Shown in pieces: positions 43,124-51,758 of a stretch of 64,000 nt of DNA. The notes below the pieces were generated by a model. That model saw nothing but the letters and a program-made list of their open reading frames with translations, was not told where the DNA came from and ran no database searches. The DNA lies in contig NZ_CP130886.1 of NCBI RefSeq assembly GCF_030622045.1, positions 6,828,001 through 6,892,000 of the forward strand, written 5' to 3'. Position 1 is the first letter of the stretch; the number at the start of each line of letters is the position of its first letter. The DNA comes from Planctellipticum variicoloris (GTDB taxonomy: Bacteria; Planctomycetota; Planctomycetia; Planctomycetales; Planctomycetaceae). A program made the position numbers and the translations under genes.

Positions 43124-45064
43124 TCAGAGTGCAGGAGATTGATAGCCTTCGCGAGATTCAAACTGATATCGTTCATTACGAGATCGCTTGAGTTTTCGGT
43201 ACACGGTCTCCAGCGGCGGAACAGTAATGATTTCGTAGGGACTTGACAGCCCACGCTCGCGCATCATGCGGTCCAATCTGAGAGCATGCTGAATAGTGGC
43301 TTGGTGAGTTCCCAGATTCGCGGCGATGTCACGTTGTTTCACGCGTTCAGCGAATTGCTTGACAACTTCTTCTCTGATCTGTATTCGCACGGGCGGCTCG
43401 AATAGGTTGATCGTCAAAACGCGAGTCAGGAATTCCTTGACCGCTGGAGCCTGGTCGATGCCTTGGACAATGCTACCGAGGGAGAGCTTTACCTTTACGC
43501 GCGGCAAGAAGTGTCCTCCGTCAACGGAACGGACGACATAGACGTAGCACTCGGAGACCAGCGACCGCAGCAAGCTGCTGAAGCCAAAGGAATCGGCAGC
43601 CAGACCACACGATGCTTCTTCGAATGCTTGCCTCAAGGCCGCACCAGTCAGTGGCAATTCGGGCTGTTCGCGTGATTGCAATTGTAGGACACGGCGCCAT
43701 TGCGCCAGCTCGCTATCTCGCTGTGCGAGTTCGTTCAACATTTCCGACAGCAGACTGGACGGACCATTTTGTCGAATCACGGCTCGAACGTTGGTCTTCT
43801 CTCGCTCCAACGCGGCTTCAGCCTTTTCAAGCTGTTGCCAGGCTGTCTGGTCATCGGCCTGATGTTCAGTGGCCAACTGTACCAATTCCGCGAGCTGTTC
43901 ATTGAAGCCATCGAGATTCCACAACTCTGTGGTGATGGCTGCTAGCACCTTTTGAGTCAGCAGCGGGCCGTTGAAACCGACCGAGTTCCAGCACTGGTAA
44001 TGACGAGAACCGTTGCACATCAGGTTTTTCTGGATCCCGTTACCGCCCCAGACCATGTCGCGACCGCAGTACCAACAGACCGCACATTGTCCTGGGAAGC
44101 GTGCACGCTTGCCATGACCGATGGGAGCCGCCTGGGAAGGCCGTCTCCTTCCCAATCTGCGATGCTTTTCGTCTACTTCAGCGAGAACGGCATCCAATTC
44201 ATCGGGATCAAAATGCGCGAGATGGGGTTCGTCGCGATAGGTTGGCCCCGCGGGATTCACTTTCGACATTCGGCGACCGCATTCATAATTCTTGTCGGAA
44301 CAACGAGCGCCGCGCTGTGGCCTTCCTTTCAGAAGGGGATTGTGAAACAACCGTCGAACCATGGCGCCATCCCACCGCTTGTTCCGGCAATATGGCCCCG
44401 TGGACACGCCATGCTTGTTGAAGTAATCGGCAACCGCAGTCCAATTTTTCTCGCGACGCAGAATGTGCAGTGCCTTTTGAAGATGCGGAATGGAATCATC
44501 GTCCTTACGCCATTCACTATAGTACTTGGCTCCTTCGGGTTTGATGTACCCGTATGTGTGGAGCGGCGTCGCCCCACCGTTTCGTCGAAAGCGGTTCATT
44601 TGCTTTTGCTTGATGCGGCGCGACGTGTGGGCACAGTGGCTGACATGGTCTTTGCAGGCTGTGATCAAGGCCTCTTCCCAGGTCGGATCAGCCGTATCAC
44701 AACCATCATTCGGTGCGATGCAGCGGGTGCCGCGATCGACTGCCAGCCCCCACAATGCGACCACCACAGTCCCGCGGATCAGACGACCGGCATCTTCCAT
44801 GATAATCAGATCAAATTCTGCGGAGCGAATGAGCCTCTCGACCTCAACCAGTTCAGGGCGGTCTAACCGCTCTCCTTTGCCTTTGGTCGCAATGATGGTA
44901 TATTCGCAAGGACCATCGTATCGATCCGCGACTTCCTGCTTGGCATGATCCTCCTGATCTTCGAGACTCAATTCCTTTTGGTTTTGGCACCCGCTGATGC
45001 GGGCCACGATCAATACACGCAGGGTATGCCCATTGCGGGCCACAAGCGGCTGGCTACGACTCAT
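43124..45064 (-). CDS. Large serine recombinase
   Basis: About 647 residues. The ATG at 45064 is preferred because GGAG lies six bases upstream; an ATG at 45070 touches the GGAG. The resolvase domain shows VLIVARISGCQNQKELSLED with the catalytic Ser, and EFDLIIMEDAGRLIRG. A recombinase domain, a zinc ribbon (CAVCWYCGRDMVW and further Cys), a helical coiled-coil region and a C-terminal helix-turn-helix (QRDIAANLGTHQATIQHAL) follow. Length and order match phage-integrase-type serine recombinases. It is intact, unlike its neighbours, and has a 25-bp palindrome upstream. Likely integrase of an element whose ends are not identified. Confidence 0.9.
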   Translation of the reverse strand: MSRSQPLVARNGHTLRVLIVARISGCQNQKELSLEDQEDHAKQEVADRYDGPCEYTIIATKGKGERLDRPELVEVERLIRSAEFDLIIMEDAGRLIRGTVVVALWGLAVDRGTRCIAPNDGCDTADPTWEEALITACKDHVSHCAHTSRRIKQKQMNRFRRNGGATPLHTYGYIKPEGAKYYSEWRKDDDSIPHLQKALHILRREKNWTAVADYFNKHGVSTGPYCRNKRWDGAMVRRLFHNPLLKGRPQRGARCSDKNYECGRRMSKVNPAGPTYRDEPHLAHFDPDELDAVLAEVDEKHRRLGRRRPSQAAPIGHGKRARFPGQCAVCWYCGRDMVWGGNGIQKNLMCNGSRHYQCWNSVGFNGPLLTQKVLAAITTELWNLDGFNEQLAELVQLATEHQADDQTAWQQLEKAEAALEREKTNVRAVIRQNGPSSLLSEMLNELAQRDSELAQWRRVLQLQSREQPELPLTGAALRQAFEEASCGLAADSFGFSSLLRSLVSECYVYVVRSVDGGHFLPRVKVKLSLGSIVQGIDQAPAVKEFLTRVLTINLFEPPVRIQIREEVVKQFAERVKQRDIAANLGTHQATIQHALRLDRMMRERGLSSPYEIITVPPLETVYRKLKRSRNERYQFESREGYQSPAL

Positions 45065-45098
45065 GATCATCTCCGGTCGGAGACATCACTCGCCCGAA

Positions 45099-45123
45099 AT
45101 CATTGGCACAGTGTGCCAATGAT
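45099..45123. promoter_or_regulatory. Perfect 25-bp palindrome upstream of the serine recombinase
   Basis: atcattggcaca and tgtgccaatgat flank a single central base. It lies 35 bp before the recombinase start, an operator-like position; it could also be part of a crossover site. Confidence 0.65.
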
Positions 45124-45124
45124 T

Positions 45125-45171
45125 CTGACCAATCCTGAGAATCCCTGACCAATGGTGACCACACCTGACCA
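45125..45171. repeat. Short direct repeats CTGACCA
   Basis: Four degenerate copies of a (c/g)tgaccaNN motif (ctgaccaat, ctgaccaat, gtgaccaca, ctgaccag) follow the palindrome. The spacing of the last three is about 10 bases. They may be binding sites for a regulator or the recombinase. Confidence 0.55.
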
Positions 45172-45283
45172 GCCGCAACTTCTTCTGTTCAAAGTCACTT
45201 ACGTCGCAAGTGCCAATGGCAAAATCAATTACAAACCGACATGCGGAGTGTCCCCCCCTCTCCGCTTCCGCCTTCGATCGATT

Positions 45284-45322
45284 GCCGCAAGTTGCTTTCC
45301 TGAAAGCAACTTGCGGCTTTTT
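45284..45322 (+). terminator. Strong rho-independent terminator without an obvious gene
   Basis: A perfect 16-bp stem (gccgcaagttgctttc with its complement) with a two-base loop, followed by TTTTTC on the plus strand. No recognised plus-strand gene precedes it; only a short unconvincing frame from 45152 does. A small RNA or an element remnant may end here. Confidence 0.8.
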
Positions 45323-45324
45323 CT

Positions 45325-46505
45325 TTGCTGCAGAACCACCTTCCTGGCGCACGTTTTGTGCACAATCGGTGCGCCGGGAAGTGTTTCAGAGGCCGCAGCG
45401 AAAGCCGCCGCATCGGGTCGGATCGGGAGGCCGCGGAACGCCTGGCGGCCGAGCTGAATGCCCAGGTGGCGACCGCGTCTCCCACGCACTTTCGATTTGA
45501 GCCGATCAGCGTGGCGGGTCTGCGGCAGTCGTTCCTCGATGACCACGAGCACGTCCTCCGCTCATCGATGGCGACGATGGCACGATCCCGGACGGCGTCC
45601 CGCTATCTCGTCGAGTACGCGGACACCGTGCGATCCGGACTGCAGGCCCACGATCTCGCTGCGTTGGGGTTTGTCAGGTCTCTCCGAACTTATCGGGTCG
45701 TCCCCAACGGGCATCCCAATACGCCACAGCGGCCGTTGAGCGACAAGGGAATGCAATTCATTGCCGAAGTGCCCCCCCGCTCGATCGACCAGTTCGCGAT
45801 GCGGAATCGGCGCCTGCCGCCCGATGCCAGGAATCCCCTCAGCGAGTTGAGGCTCGAACGACTGCGAATCGAAGACGCCAAGCCGATCTTCGTCTTCGAT
45901 GCCGAGACCGAGCTGCAATTCTTGAAGGCGGCTGCCGAGTGGGAGTTTGCCATCCACTTCACGCGGGCGAAGACCGGCCTGCGTCCGGGAGAGCTGTGTC
46001 ATCTCCTGGTGGAAGACCTTGACCTTGCTGCCGGCTGGCTGCACGTCCGCAACCAGCCGGAACTGGACTGGTCGGTTAAGACACGGAACGAGCGCAGTGT
46101 TCCGTTGGTCTCGGAAGTGACCGCGAACTTGCACGCGACGATCGGAGATCGCCCGACTGGAATTGTTTTTCGGCGTCCACAATCGCCTGCCCGAACGGGG
46201 GCACTGACGGCTGCCAACCGCGATGCCCTGGGCAAGCGTCTTCAGTCCAACGTGCTGGCCGAACGACAGCACCTTGCACGGGAGCTGACGCGAGCCGAAC
46301 TCAGCGTCATCGCCAAAAAACGCTGTGTGGCAGCCGGAGCGCTGGATCCCGACCAGATTCGGCGATCGTATTTACGAATTGCCAGACGTTGTGGACTGCC
46401 TCAAGCGACCTGTTCCAAGAGCTGGAGGCACAGCTTCGTGACGTTGTTGCAGGATGCCAATGTCGATCCCTTGCTCCGCCAGATCACGCTCGGTCATCAG
46501 CCGGC
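45325..46505 (+). pseudogene. Tyrosine recombinase, truncated at both ends
   Basis: The recognisable part starts about residue 35 (AAERLAAELNAQVATAS). It includes an arm/core region (FDDHEHVLRSSMATM-like), the first catalytic Arg in TGLRPGELCHLLVEDL, and SWRHSFVTLLQD with ITLGHQP. The usual His of HxLR is Lys here, and the catalytic Tyr is missing because an IS66 end begins at about 46505. The upstream start is also lost (the frame opens with TTG right after the terminator hairpin). Non-functional. Confidence 0.8.
45340..45381. repeat. Nested dyad: 13-bp arms around a 10-bp palindrome
   Basis: cttcctggcgcac (45340-45352) pairs with gtgcgccgggaag (45369-45381, 12 of 13), and the loop contains the palindrome ttgtgcacaa. 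It resembles a recombinase core site with inverted arms, located at the broken 5' end of the tyrosine recombinase. Confidence 0.6.
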
Positions 46506-46670
46506 CGGCAGGGACGAATTGCAGGGCGTTTTCTTGAGCGTGGCGATTTCGGCTTCGAGGGCGGCGATGCGCCGTTCGTAGTGGTCGATCACCGCCTGCA
46601 GCAGCGCCCGGAATTCGGGCGGCAGGGCGGCGATCTGCTCGGGAGTCACCGGCGTTGTTTCGTGCGACAT
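46497..46670 (-). pseudogene. IS66 transposase TnpC, N-terminal fragment
   Basis: 58 codons starting MSHETTPVTPEQIAALPPEF, then VIDHYERRIAALEAEIATLK and TPCNSSLPAG. This is the leucine-rich N-terminus of IS66 TnpC, including the KTPxNSSLP motif; the remaining 400 or so residues are absent. It runs opposite to the tyrosine recombinase it interrupts. Confidence 0.8.
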
Positions 46671-46749
46671 GCCGATGATGTCGCCGATTTCGCCGCGGGC
46701 GCGAAGACCAGATCTCAACCGACGAGGCTGGCGGGGTGTGAACGGTTAC
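46505..46749 (-). mobile_element. IS66-family end fragment
   Basis: On the minus strand the fragment begins at 46749 with GTAACCGTTCACACC, similar to IS66 inverted repeats, and includes the tnpC start. Its other end was lost. Insertion removed the C-terminus of the tyrosine recombinase. Confidence 0.7.
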
Positions 46750-46992
46750 CTTTGCGTTGGAGCGGGGTGAATCATTCGGGTTAGTTTCTGGAGCGGTCGT
46801 CGCCATCTCCTCCAGAAGAAGTCCATTCGTCTGCGTCTCAAGGTGTCCGGCCACTCGCCTCGATCCACGGTCGTCCGCCGTTGGCTCCAGCACCGGCAAG
46901 AACCGCATCGGTCCGGCAACACCAGCGGGCATACCGAAGTCGATCTCGTCCCTGATCGGCGGCTTCGACAGTTCGCTCCACGACGTCGTCAC
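46750..46992 (-). pseudogene. Possible gene start cut by the IS66 fragment
   Basis: An ATG at 46992, two bases after the GH13 gene stop, opens a frame MTTSWSELSKPPIRDEIDFG followed by MPAGVAGPMRFLPVLEPT that runs into the IS66 sequence. Spacing suggests a co-transcribed gene whose 3' part was lost, but the product is not recognised and the frame may be accidental. Confidence 0.3.
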
Positions 46993-46994
46993 CG

Positions 46995-48842
46995 CTACTC
47001 GCCGGGCTTGTCCTGCGAAAACATCACGACGCTGTACGGTCCGATGCTGATCGTTCCGCCGGCTGGAAAGCCATCTCGCTTCCCGGCGCCGGGCCCCTGC
47101 GATTCGCCTCCAGGCTCAATTCCAGCGGCCACGTCGGAGCATTGCTGGTTTCCAAAGCCGCGGCTATAGCCGCTCCAGTCGCTGTTGAGCCGCAGTCGCC
47201 AGATTCCAGGGGCGGGGAAACCGATCGCGTAGTTGCAGTGGGCCACATGGGAGAGATTCACGACGACCACCACGTCGTCGGCGGGGCCGCCCTGGTGCCA
47301 GCGGTGATAGGCGATGACGTTGTCCGCCTGATTCTCGTGGAAGGTATTCAGTCCGGAGCCCGTCAGTCCGCGCGTTGTGCCGAACCGGTTGAGACGCAGA
47401 TGAATCAGGTCTCGATACATCCGCACCAGGCCGCTGAATTCCTCCGACTTGTGCCAGTCGAGCGGAACCGAATCCTCGAACCAGCCGTCTTCGAGGAACT
47501 CCTGTCCCTGGAACAGCATCGGGATGCCGGGCGCGGTCAGCACGAGGGCGGCCGCGAGCGTCGTGCGTTTCTGGGCGAACCAGCTAGCGGGATTCTGCGG
47601 ATCAATTTCTGAGGCGACGCGGGATTGCCCGTTCGCCACTTCGTCGTGCGATTCGCTGTAGATGACGCGCTGGAAGGGGTTTCCGTTGTAACCGCCTTCG
47701 AGCGCCTGGCGAACGCTGTCGAGCGACCGCTGCTCGTCGCTGGCCGCGATGACGGCGGCCCTGACAGGATGCACGAAACGGGCGCCCCATTGAGCCGTGA
47801 AACCCGCTCCCCCCTGGTCGGCCGGCTTCGTCAGCCGGTCGTCGGTCTGCATGTCCTCGGCAATGGTGATGCGTCCCGGGTACTTCTGCTGGATGTCGCG
47901 ATTGATCCATTGGATCAGGCTCCAGCCGTCGGGGAGGTCGCCGCCCGGATCGCCGTTACCCCGCACGTTGTGCATGAACAGAGTCATGTCCATCCGCAGG
48001 CCGTCGACGTGATATTCCTCCAGCCACATCAGGGCGTTGTCGCGGATGAACTGGCGGACTTCCTTGCGGCCGTAGTCGGGGCGCGTCGCTCCCCACGGGG
48101 TCTCGGCGTGCCAGTCGTTATAGAAGTAGATGCCGCCCTGTCCGTTTTCGCTCCAGCCGTCGAACTGCCACAGATCCAGGTCGCTCGGACCGAAGTGGTT
48201 GTAGACGACATCCAGCACCACCGCCATGCCGGCCTGATGAACCGCCTTGACAAAACGCTTGAAGCCGACGGGACCGCCGTAATTGGTTTCCACGGCAAAG
48301 ACGCACGAGGGGTTGTAGCCCCACGACGAGTAGCCGGGAAACTGGGCCAGTGGCATCACTTCGATGACGTTCACGCCGAGTCGCTGCAGATGGTCGAGCT
48401 TCTTGACGGCTTCTGCAAACTTGTCCGACGTCCCGTCTTCCTGGTCGTGGAACGTCCCCAGGTGCAGCTCATAGATCACGAGTTCGTTGACTGCCGGGAG
48501 ATGGAAATCGTCGCCGGCCCAGTCAAACTGCGGGTCGTAGACGACGGCATTCCCGACCGAACTGATGACCTGCCGCGCATAGGGGTCCATCCGCAGCAGT
48601 TCCCTGCCGCCATTGATGATCCGATACTTGTACTCGTTGCCGATGGCGGCCGAGGCAATGTCTGAGTACCAGTAACCCTCTTCCTCCTTGACCATCGGGT
48701 GCGCATCGGGCGACCAGTCATTGAAAGAGCCCGTGACGTACACCGCGTCGGCGTGAGGCGCCCAGACGCGAAACGCGACGCCGCCCTCGTACGGAAGCGA
48801 TCCCATTCCGCCACGAACCTGCTCGGCTGGTAGAGTGGGCAT
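46995..48842 (-). CDS. GH13 alpha-glucan enzyme with CBM48 (branching-enzyme-like)
   Basis: About 615 residues from the ATG at 48842 (MPTLPAEQVRGGMGSLPYEG). A CBM48 domain comes first (VAFRVWAPHADAVYVTGSFN, near residues 20-100), then a GH13 barrel with the nucleophile region VDGLRMDMTLF near 282, the acid/base region ITIAEDMQTDD near 329 and YSESHDEVANG near 398. A C-terminal beta domain follows. Layout fits 1,4-alpha-glucan branching enzymes or related trehalohydrolase-type enzymes; the exact reaction cannot be fixed from sequence. It would act on glycogen or malto-oligosaccharides in the cytoplasm. The gene stands alone apart from the broken frame after it. Confidence 0.85.
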   Translation of the reverse strand: MPTLPAEQVRGGMGSLPYEGGVAFRVWAPHADAVYVTGSFNDWSPDAHPMVKEEEGYWYSDIASAAIGNEYKYRIINGGRELLRMDPYARQVISSVGNAVVYDPQFDWAGDDFHLPAVNELVIYELHLGTFHDQEDGTSDKFAEAVKKLDHLQRLGVNVIEVMPLAQFPGYSSWGYNPSCVFAVETNYGGPVGFKRFVKAVHQAGMAVVLDVVYNHFGPSDLDLWQFDGWSENGQGGIYFYNDWHAETPWGATRPDYGRKEVRQFIRDNALMWLEEYHVDGLRMDMTLFMHNVRGNGDPGGDLPDGWSLIQWINRDIQQKYPGRITIAEDMQTDDRLTKPADQGGAGFTAQWGARFVHPVRAAVIAASDEQRSLDSVRQALEGGYNGNPFQRVIYSESHDEVANGQSRVASEIDPQNPASWFAQKRTTLAAALVLTAPGIPMLFQGQEFLEDGWFEDSVPLDWHKSEEFSGLVRMYRDLIHLRLNRFGTTRGLTGSGLNTFHENQADNVIAYHRWHQGGPADDVVVVVNLSHVAHCNYAIGFPAPGIWRLRLNSDWSGYSRGFGNQQCSDVAAGIEPGGESQGPGAGKRDGFPAGGTISIGPYSVVMFSQDKPGE

Positions 48843-48912
48843 GAAGAACTTTCCTAACGTTCCGTTTGATTTCCAGACGCCCGCCGCGATCCTCATGCCT
48901 CGCAAGCAGATG

Positions 48913-49326
48913 TCACTCGGGTTGACGCTCCGACGCGGCGTCTGCGTCAAGCCTGGCGGCGATGGCTTCGAGGATCATCCGCTCGGCGTCGTCAATGCTC
49001 GCCCGAGCGAGCATGATGGCAATCCCGGCAAATTCCTCGGCTCTTTCCGCTCGCTCGGAGAGCTGACCGGTCTCGTGGCCCTTCACGGACTGCTCGATCG
49101 TGCCTTGCACTTCGGCCCCCCGTTCCTGAAACCACTGCTGCAAGCGGGTCCGGGCCTTTATCACGACCGGTCTGGTCTCGACGTCTCGGCGGCGTACTTC
49201 GTCGAGCTTCTCATGCAGCGAATGCCAGGTTGTCCCGATATTGGCCTTCAGGGCATCCATCCGCCCCTCAAGGGCTTCGAGCTGCTCGTGGACGCCGTCA
49301 CAAAAACCGCTCACGTTGTCACTCAC
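48913..49326 (-). CDS. Hypothetical helical protein (137 aa)
   Basis: GTG start at 49326 with GAGG seven bases upstream. The chain is almost entirely helical and polar with heptad-like patterning (VHEQLEALEGRMDALKANIG, VVIKARTRLQQWFQERGAEV, AERAEEFAGIAIMLARASI). No membrane segment or signal peptide. It begins the downstream side of a set of small stress-type genes (CsbD and lipoprotein upstream). Function unknown. Confidence 0.65.
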   Translation of the reverse strand: MSDNVSGFCDGVHEQLEALEGRMDALKANIGTTWHSLHEKLDEVRRRDVETRPVVIKARTRLQQWFQERGAEVQGTIEQSVKGHETGQLSERAERAEEFAGIAIMLARASIDDAERMILEAIAARLDADAASERQPE

Positions 49327-49373
49327 AACCGCACCTCAATGTCTCCTTACGAGTGTCATGCCGTGCCCGCGGA

Positions 49374-49550
49374 CTACTCGATCACTTTCTTCGCGGCTTT
49401 CTTCACGGTATCCGCGACCTTCTGGATGGCCTGTTTGGCCTTTCCGACGGCCTGGTCGGTCCGGCCTTCCTCGCGCAGCCTGTCGCTGCCGGTCAGCGCA
49501 CCGGCGGCTTCCTTGATTTTCCCCTTCACGATGTCTGTTCGCCCACTCAT
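49374..49550 (-). CDS. CsbD-family stress protein (58 aa)
   Basis: MSGRTDIVKGKIKEAAGALT then GSDRLREEGRTDQAVGKAKQ is the CsbD signature; the family members are small helical proteins usually induced by general stress. GGAG lies upstream of the ATG at suitable spacing. The second CsbD gene in the window is at 57118-57321. Precise role of CsbD proteins is unknown. Confidence 0.88.
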   Translation of the reverse strand: MSGRTDIVKGKIKEAAGALTGSDRLREEGRTDQAVGKAKQAIQKVADTVKKAAKKVIE

Positions 49551-49596
49551 GGTGGAGACTCCTTTTGCTATCGTTGATGCTCACAACACCGATCGA

Positions 49597-50034
49597 TCAG
49601 AACTCGCTGGCTGCCTCGCGAAACGCTTTATCCAGTTCGTCCCAGGCCGACTCCGCTCCGTTCCGGACATCCTTCCAGGCTTCCGCGCTCGACTGACCGA
49701 CTTCGGCCAGCTTGGCGCGGGCGGCGTCCCGCTTCGTTTCGAGCTCGGCCATCTTCATTTTAAAGGTGGCTGCGGCCTGGTCTTTCAGGTTGCCTCCCTT
49801 CTCACGGAGCTTGGCGATTTCGGCATCCAGCTCCTCAAGTCGGGCCTCAAGGCTCCGCTGGAAGTCCTCTTTCGCCTGCAATGAGAAATCTGCTGCCGTC
49901 TGAGCCGCTTTTCCGACATCGCGGCGGACATCCTCGGATGTGACACTTCCGGGTGTCTGCTCGCGGGAGGATTGTTCGCACCCGCCAATCACGAGCCCGC
50001 TGAGGAACAAAACACCATACATCCTGCGCGACAT
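49597..50034 (-). CDS. Lipoprotein with coiled-coil body (145 aa)
   Basis: A signal peptide with lipobox (MSRRMYGVLFLSGLVIGGCE; Cys at 19) precedes a long charged coiled coil (FQRSLEARLEELDAEIAKLR, MAELETKRDAARAKLAEVGQ). The product should be anchored to a membrane on the outer side of the cytoplasmic membrane. The amphipathic helices resemble apolipoprotein-like stress proteins. The neighbouring genes are also small stress or membrane proteins. Confidence 0.8.
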   Translation of the reverse strand: MSRRMYGVLFLSGLVIGGCEQSSREQTPGSVTSEDVRRDVGKAAQTAADFSLQAKEDFQRSLEARLEELDAEIAKLREKGGNLKDQAAATFKMKMAELETKRDAARAKLAEVGQSSAEAWKDVRNGAESAWDELDKAFREAASEF

Positions 50035-50109
50035 GATGGAATCCCTTTCACCGAACGCTCCGCGACTCGCAGAACTGCCGACGGCCGCGGCACTCAGTTG
50101 TCAAAGTCG

Positions 50110-50304
50110 TCACGCCCCGGCATCCGCCGAACTGCGACCGAGGAGGAAATACAGTCCCATTCCGATGAGCGGGAGCAGGAGGATGATCACGATCCAGAAA
50201 ATCTTGCGCAGGACTCCGGAGCGGCCCATCAGCACGCTGATGATGGCCCAGACGTCCAGCAGCAGTATGACCGTACCGACGATGCTGATGGCGGTTGGAA
50301 TCAC
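50110..50304 (-). CDS. PLDc_N-type small membrane protein (64 aa)
   Basis: Two transmembrane helices (AISIVGTVILLLDVWAIISV and RKIFWIVIILLLPLIGMGLY) with the short loop and the WxxxxLLPLIGxxxYxL pattern of the phospholipase D N-terminal membrane domain. Stand-alone versions are common and of unknown role; some accompany immunity or envelope stress genes. Confidence 0.8.
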   Translation of the reverse strand: MIPTAISIVGTVILLLDVWAIISVLMGRSGVLRKIFWIVIILLLPLIGMGLYFLLGRSSADAGA

Positions 50305-50358
50305 AAAATCACCTTTTCGTTATGCATTGCCTGCTAAGAAATCCCCGAACTCGATGAA

Positions 50359-50514
50359 TCAGATGCGTCTCAGAAGCAGCAGGATAACCACAATCAGAAG
50401 GATCAGTCCCAGCCCGCCGCTGGGCGCGTAACCCCAGTTGCGACTGTGCGGCCAGGTGGGGAGCGCCCCGAGCAGGAACAGGATCAGAACGATCAGCAGA
50501 ATGGTGCCCAGCAT
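50359..50514 (-). CDS. DUF3309-family membrane peptide (51 aa)
   Basis: MLGTILLIVLILFLLGALPT, then WPHSRNWGYAPSGGLGLILL and a hydrophobic end. The ALPxWPHSRxWGYxPSGGLG motif between two transmembrane helices is the hallmark of DUF3309. Function unknown; members are often near general stress genes, as here. Confidence 0.88.
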   Translation of the reverse strand: MLGTILLIVLILFLLGALPTWPHSRNWGYAPSGGLGLILLIVVILLLLRRI

Positions 50515-50703
50515 GTCAGCCCTTCGCATCAAGTCTCAGGTTGATTGATCGACAGAATCTGCGGCGGCGAGATCATACCTGAAGTCAACACCGGCCAGAG
50601 CGATTCTGGAGCGGCGAGGTGCAGTCGGAGGCGGTTATGTGAGCGGCCAGACGAAGCCGCGTTGCGCCAGAATGCTCTGCAGATCAAAACGTCCCGCCTT
50701 TCG

Positions 50704-51177
50704 CTACCTCCTCTTCGGCTCGCGAACTTCAGGGGCATCGGCCAGCGTAAACAGCAGGATTTCGTCACCCGTGGACACACTGATGTCGTGATGCAGACAT
50801 CGAATCTCTTCGCCAGTGATCGCGACGATCATTGCTTCCAGGGCCGGCTGCGCTGACTCCACGAGCTGGCTGCGCACCTGCTTGATCAGGTCTCCGCCGG
50901 TCTCGGCGGGCAAGGCCGCCAAGTGCTGTTCTGCAGTCGTCAGCACTTCCGTCAGGCGGACCAGCAGCAGATTCTCAATCAGGTACGCGTGCATGTGCTT
51001 CGGCCCGCGTCCCAGATACTCCAGTGCGAAATGCCGAATTCCCTCGCAGACAGCGGCTTCGATTTCGCCTCGCGTGCTGTGCGGCGGAGACGGTGCTGAC
51101 ACAGTTCGACACCGGCCGAACAGTGACGGGGCAGACCTAGTGCAGGCAGACGGTGAGTCGGTCATCGCGGATTGCAT
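50704..51177 (-). CDS. DUF2294-domain protein (157 aa)
   Basis: ATG at 51177 has AGGGGA seven bases upstream. After a variable N-terminus the DUF2294 domain runs to the end: VCEGIRHFALEYLGRGPKHM, HAYLIENLLLVRLTEVLT, and the close ITGEEIRCLHHDISVSTGDE. A second DUF2294 domain is fused to a receiver domain at 61819-62691. The family is linked to Na+/bicarbonate-related operons in some bacteria, but its activity is not known. It stands alone between small membrane genes. Confidence 0.85.
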   Translation of the reverse strand: MQSAMTDSPSACTRSAPSLFGRCRTVSAPSPPHSTRGEIEAAVCEGIRHFALEYLGRGPKHMHAYLIENLLLVRLTEVLTTAEQHLAALPAETGGDLIKQVRSQLVESAQPALEAMIVAITGEEIRCLHHDISVSTGDEILLFTLADAPEVREPKRR

Positions 51178-51550
51178 GTGATGGTCCCCTGTTCCGGCCC
51201 CGTGGTTCTGCCGAATGTGACGCTCGGCACGCAGCCCTCCCTGGTCCGTCAAGAATCCGCAGCAGCGACTGAGCAGCCTCATTAGCCGCTGTTGGAATGG
51301 AGATTGTGCCGCGGCGCGCGCAACGCCGGTATCGGAGATTCCACCAATTTGGAACTGGTGAAATCCGCCACCCATTGAAGACGGCGATGTTACATCTTCC
51401 AGCGGCGTCATGCCCCGGCTGATCTGGCCTTCGTAACACGTAACAGACGGCGTCCGATCAACGAAAACCCCGGCCGCAGATGATCCGGCGTCTGCCCGAT
51501 CCCGCGAGCGAAAGCGGCCGAGTCGGTGTCGCCACTCCGACCCGACGAGG
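51178..51550. other. Intergenic region
   Basis: About 370 bp upstream of the DUF2294 gene. The minus-strand frame of that gene stays open to 51411 but has poor coding character. An imperfect dyad (ttccaccaatttggaactggtgaa near 51337) and a repeat of gtaaca near 51435 are the only structures seen. Confidence 0.4.
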
Positions 51551-51700
51551 TCAGACGGCGGACCGTCCCTGGATCACCCGGATCAGCACCACCGCAATCG
51601 CGATAATCAACAGCAGATGAATGAAACCTCCCATCGTGTTGGCCGTGACGACGCCGAGCAGCCAGAGAATCATCAGCACGACGAAAATCGTCCAGAGCAT
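51551..51700 (-). CDS. lmo0937-type small membrane protein (49 aa)
   Basis: MLWTIFVVLMILWLLGVVTA then NTMGGFIHLLLIIAIAVVLI: two transmembrane helices with the TxGGxIHLLLxIAxxVxxIRxIQGR pattern of the lmo0937 family. AGGA lies eight bases before the ATG. Function unknown. Confidence 0.88.
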   Translation of the reverse strand: MLWTIFVVLMILWLLGVVTANTMGGFIHLLLIIAIAVVLIRVIQGRSAV

Positions 51701-51758
51701 GGGAGCATTCCTGTAGAGAATCGGAAAACTGTTGCCGTCAGCACGTTGCACGCAACAT

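Noticed and set aside
45268-45290. tRNA-Ser-like 3' end (cccctctccgc) before the terminator, which could be an att site
   Set aside because: No cloverleaf can be folded around it and no 5' half is present; chance similarity is more likely.
46372-46992. 206-codon minus-strand frame spanning the IS66 fragment and the recombinase
   Set aside because: It is a chimera of unrelated pieces: possible gene start, out-of-frame IS66 sequence, and antisense of the tyrosine recombinase.
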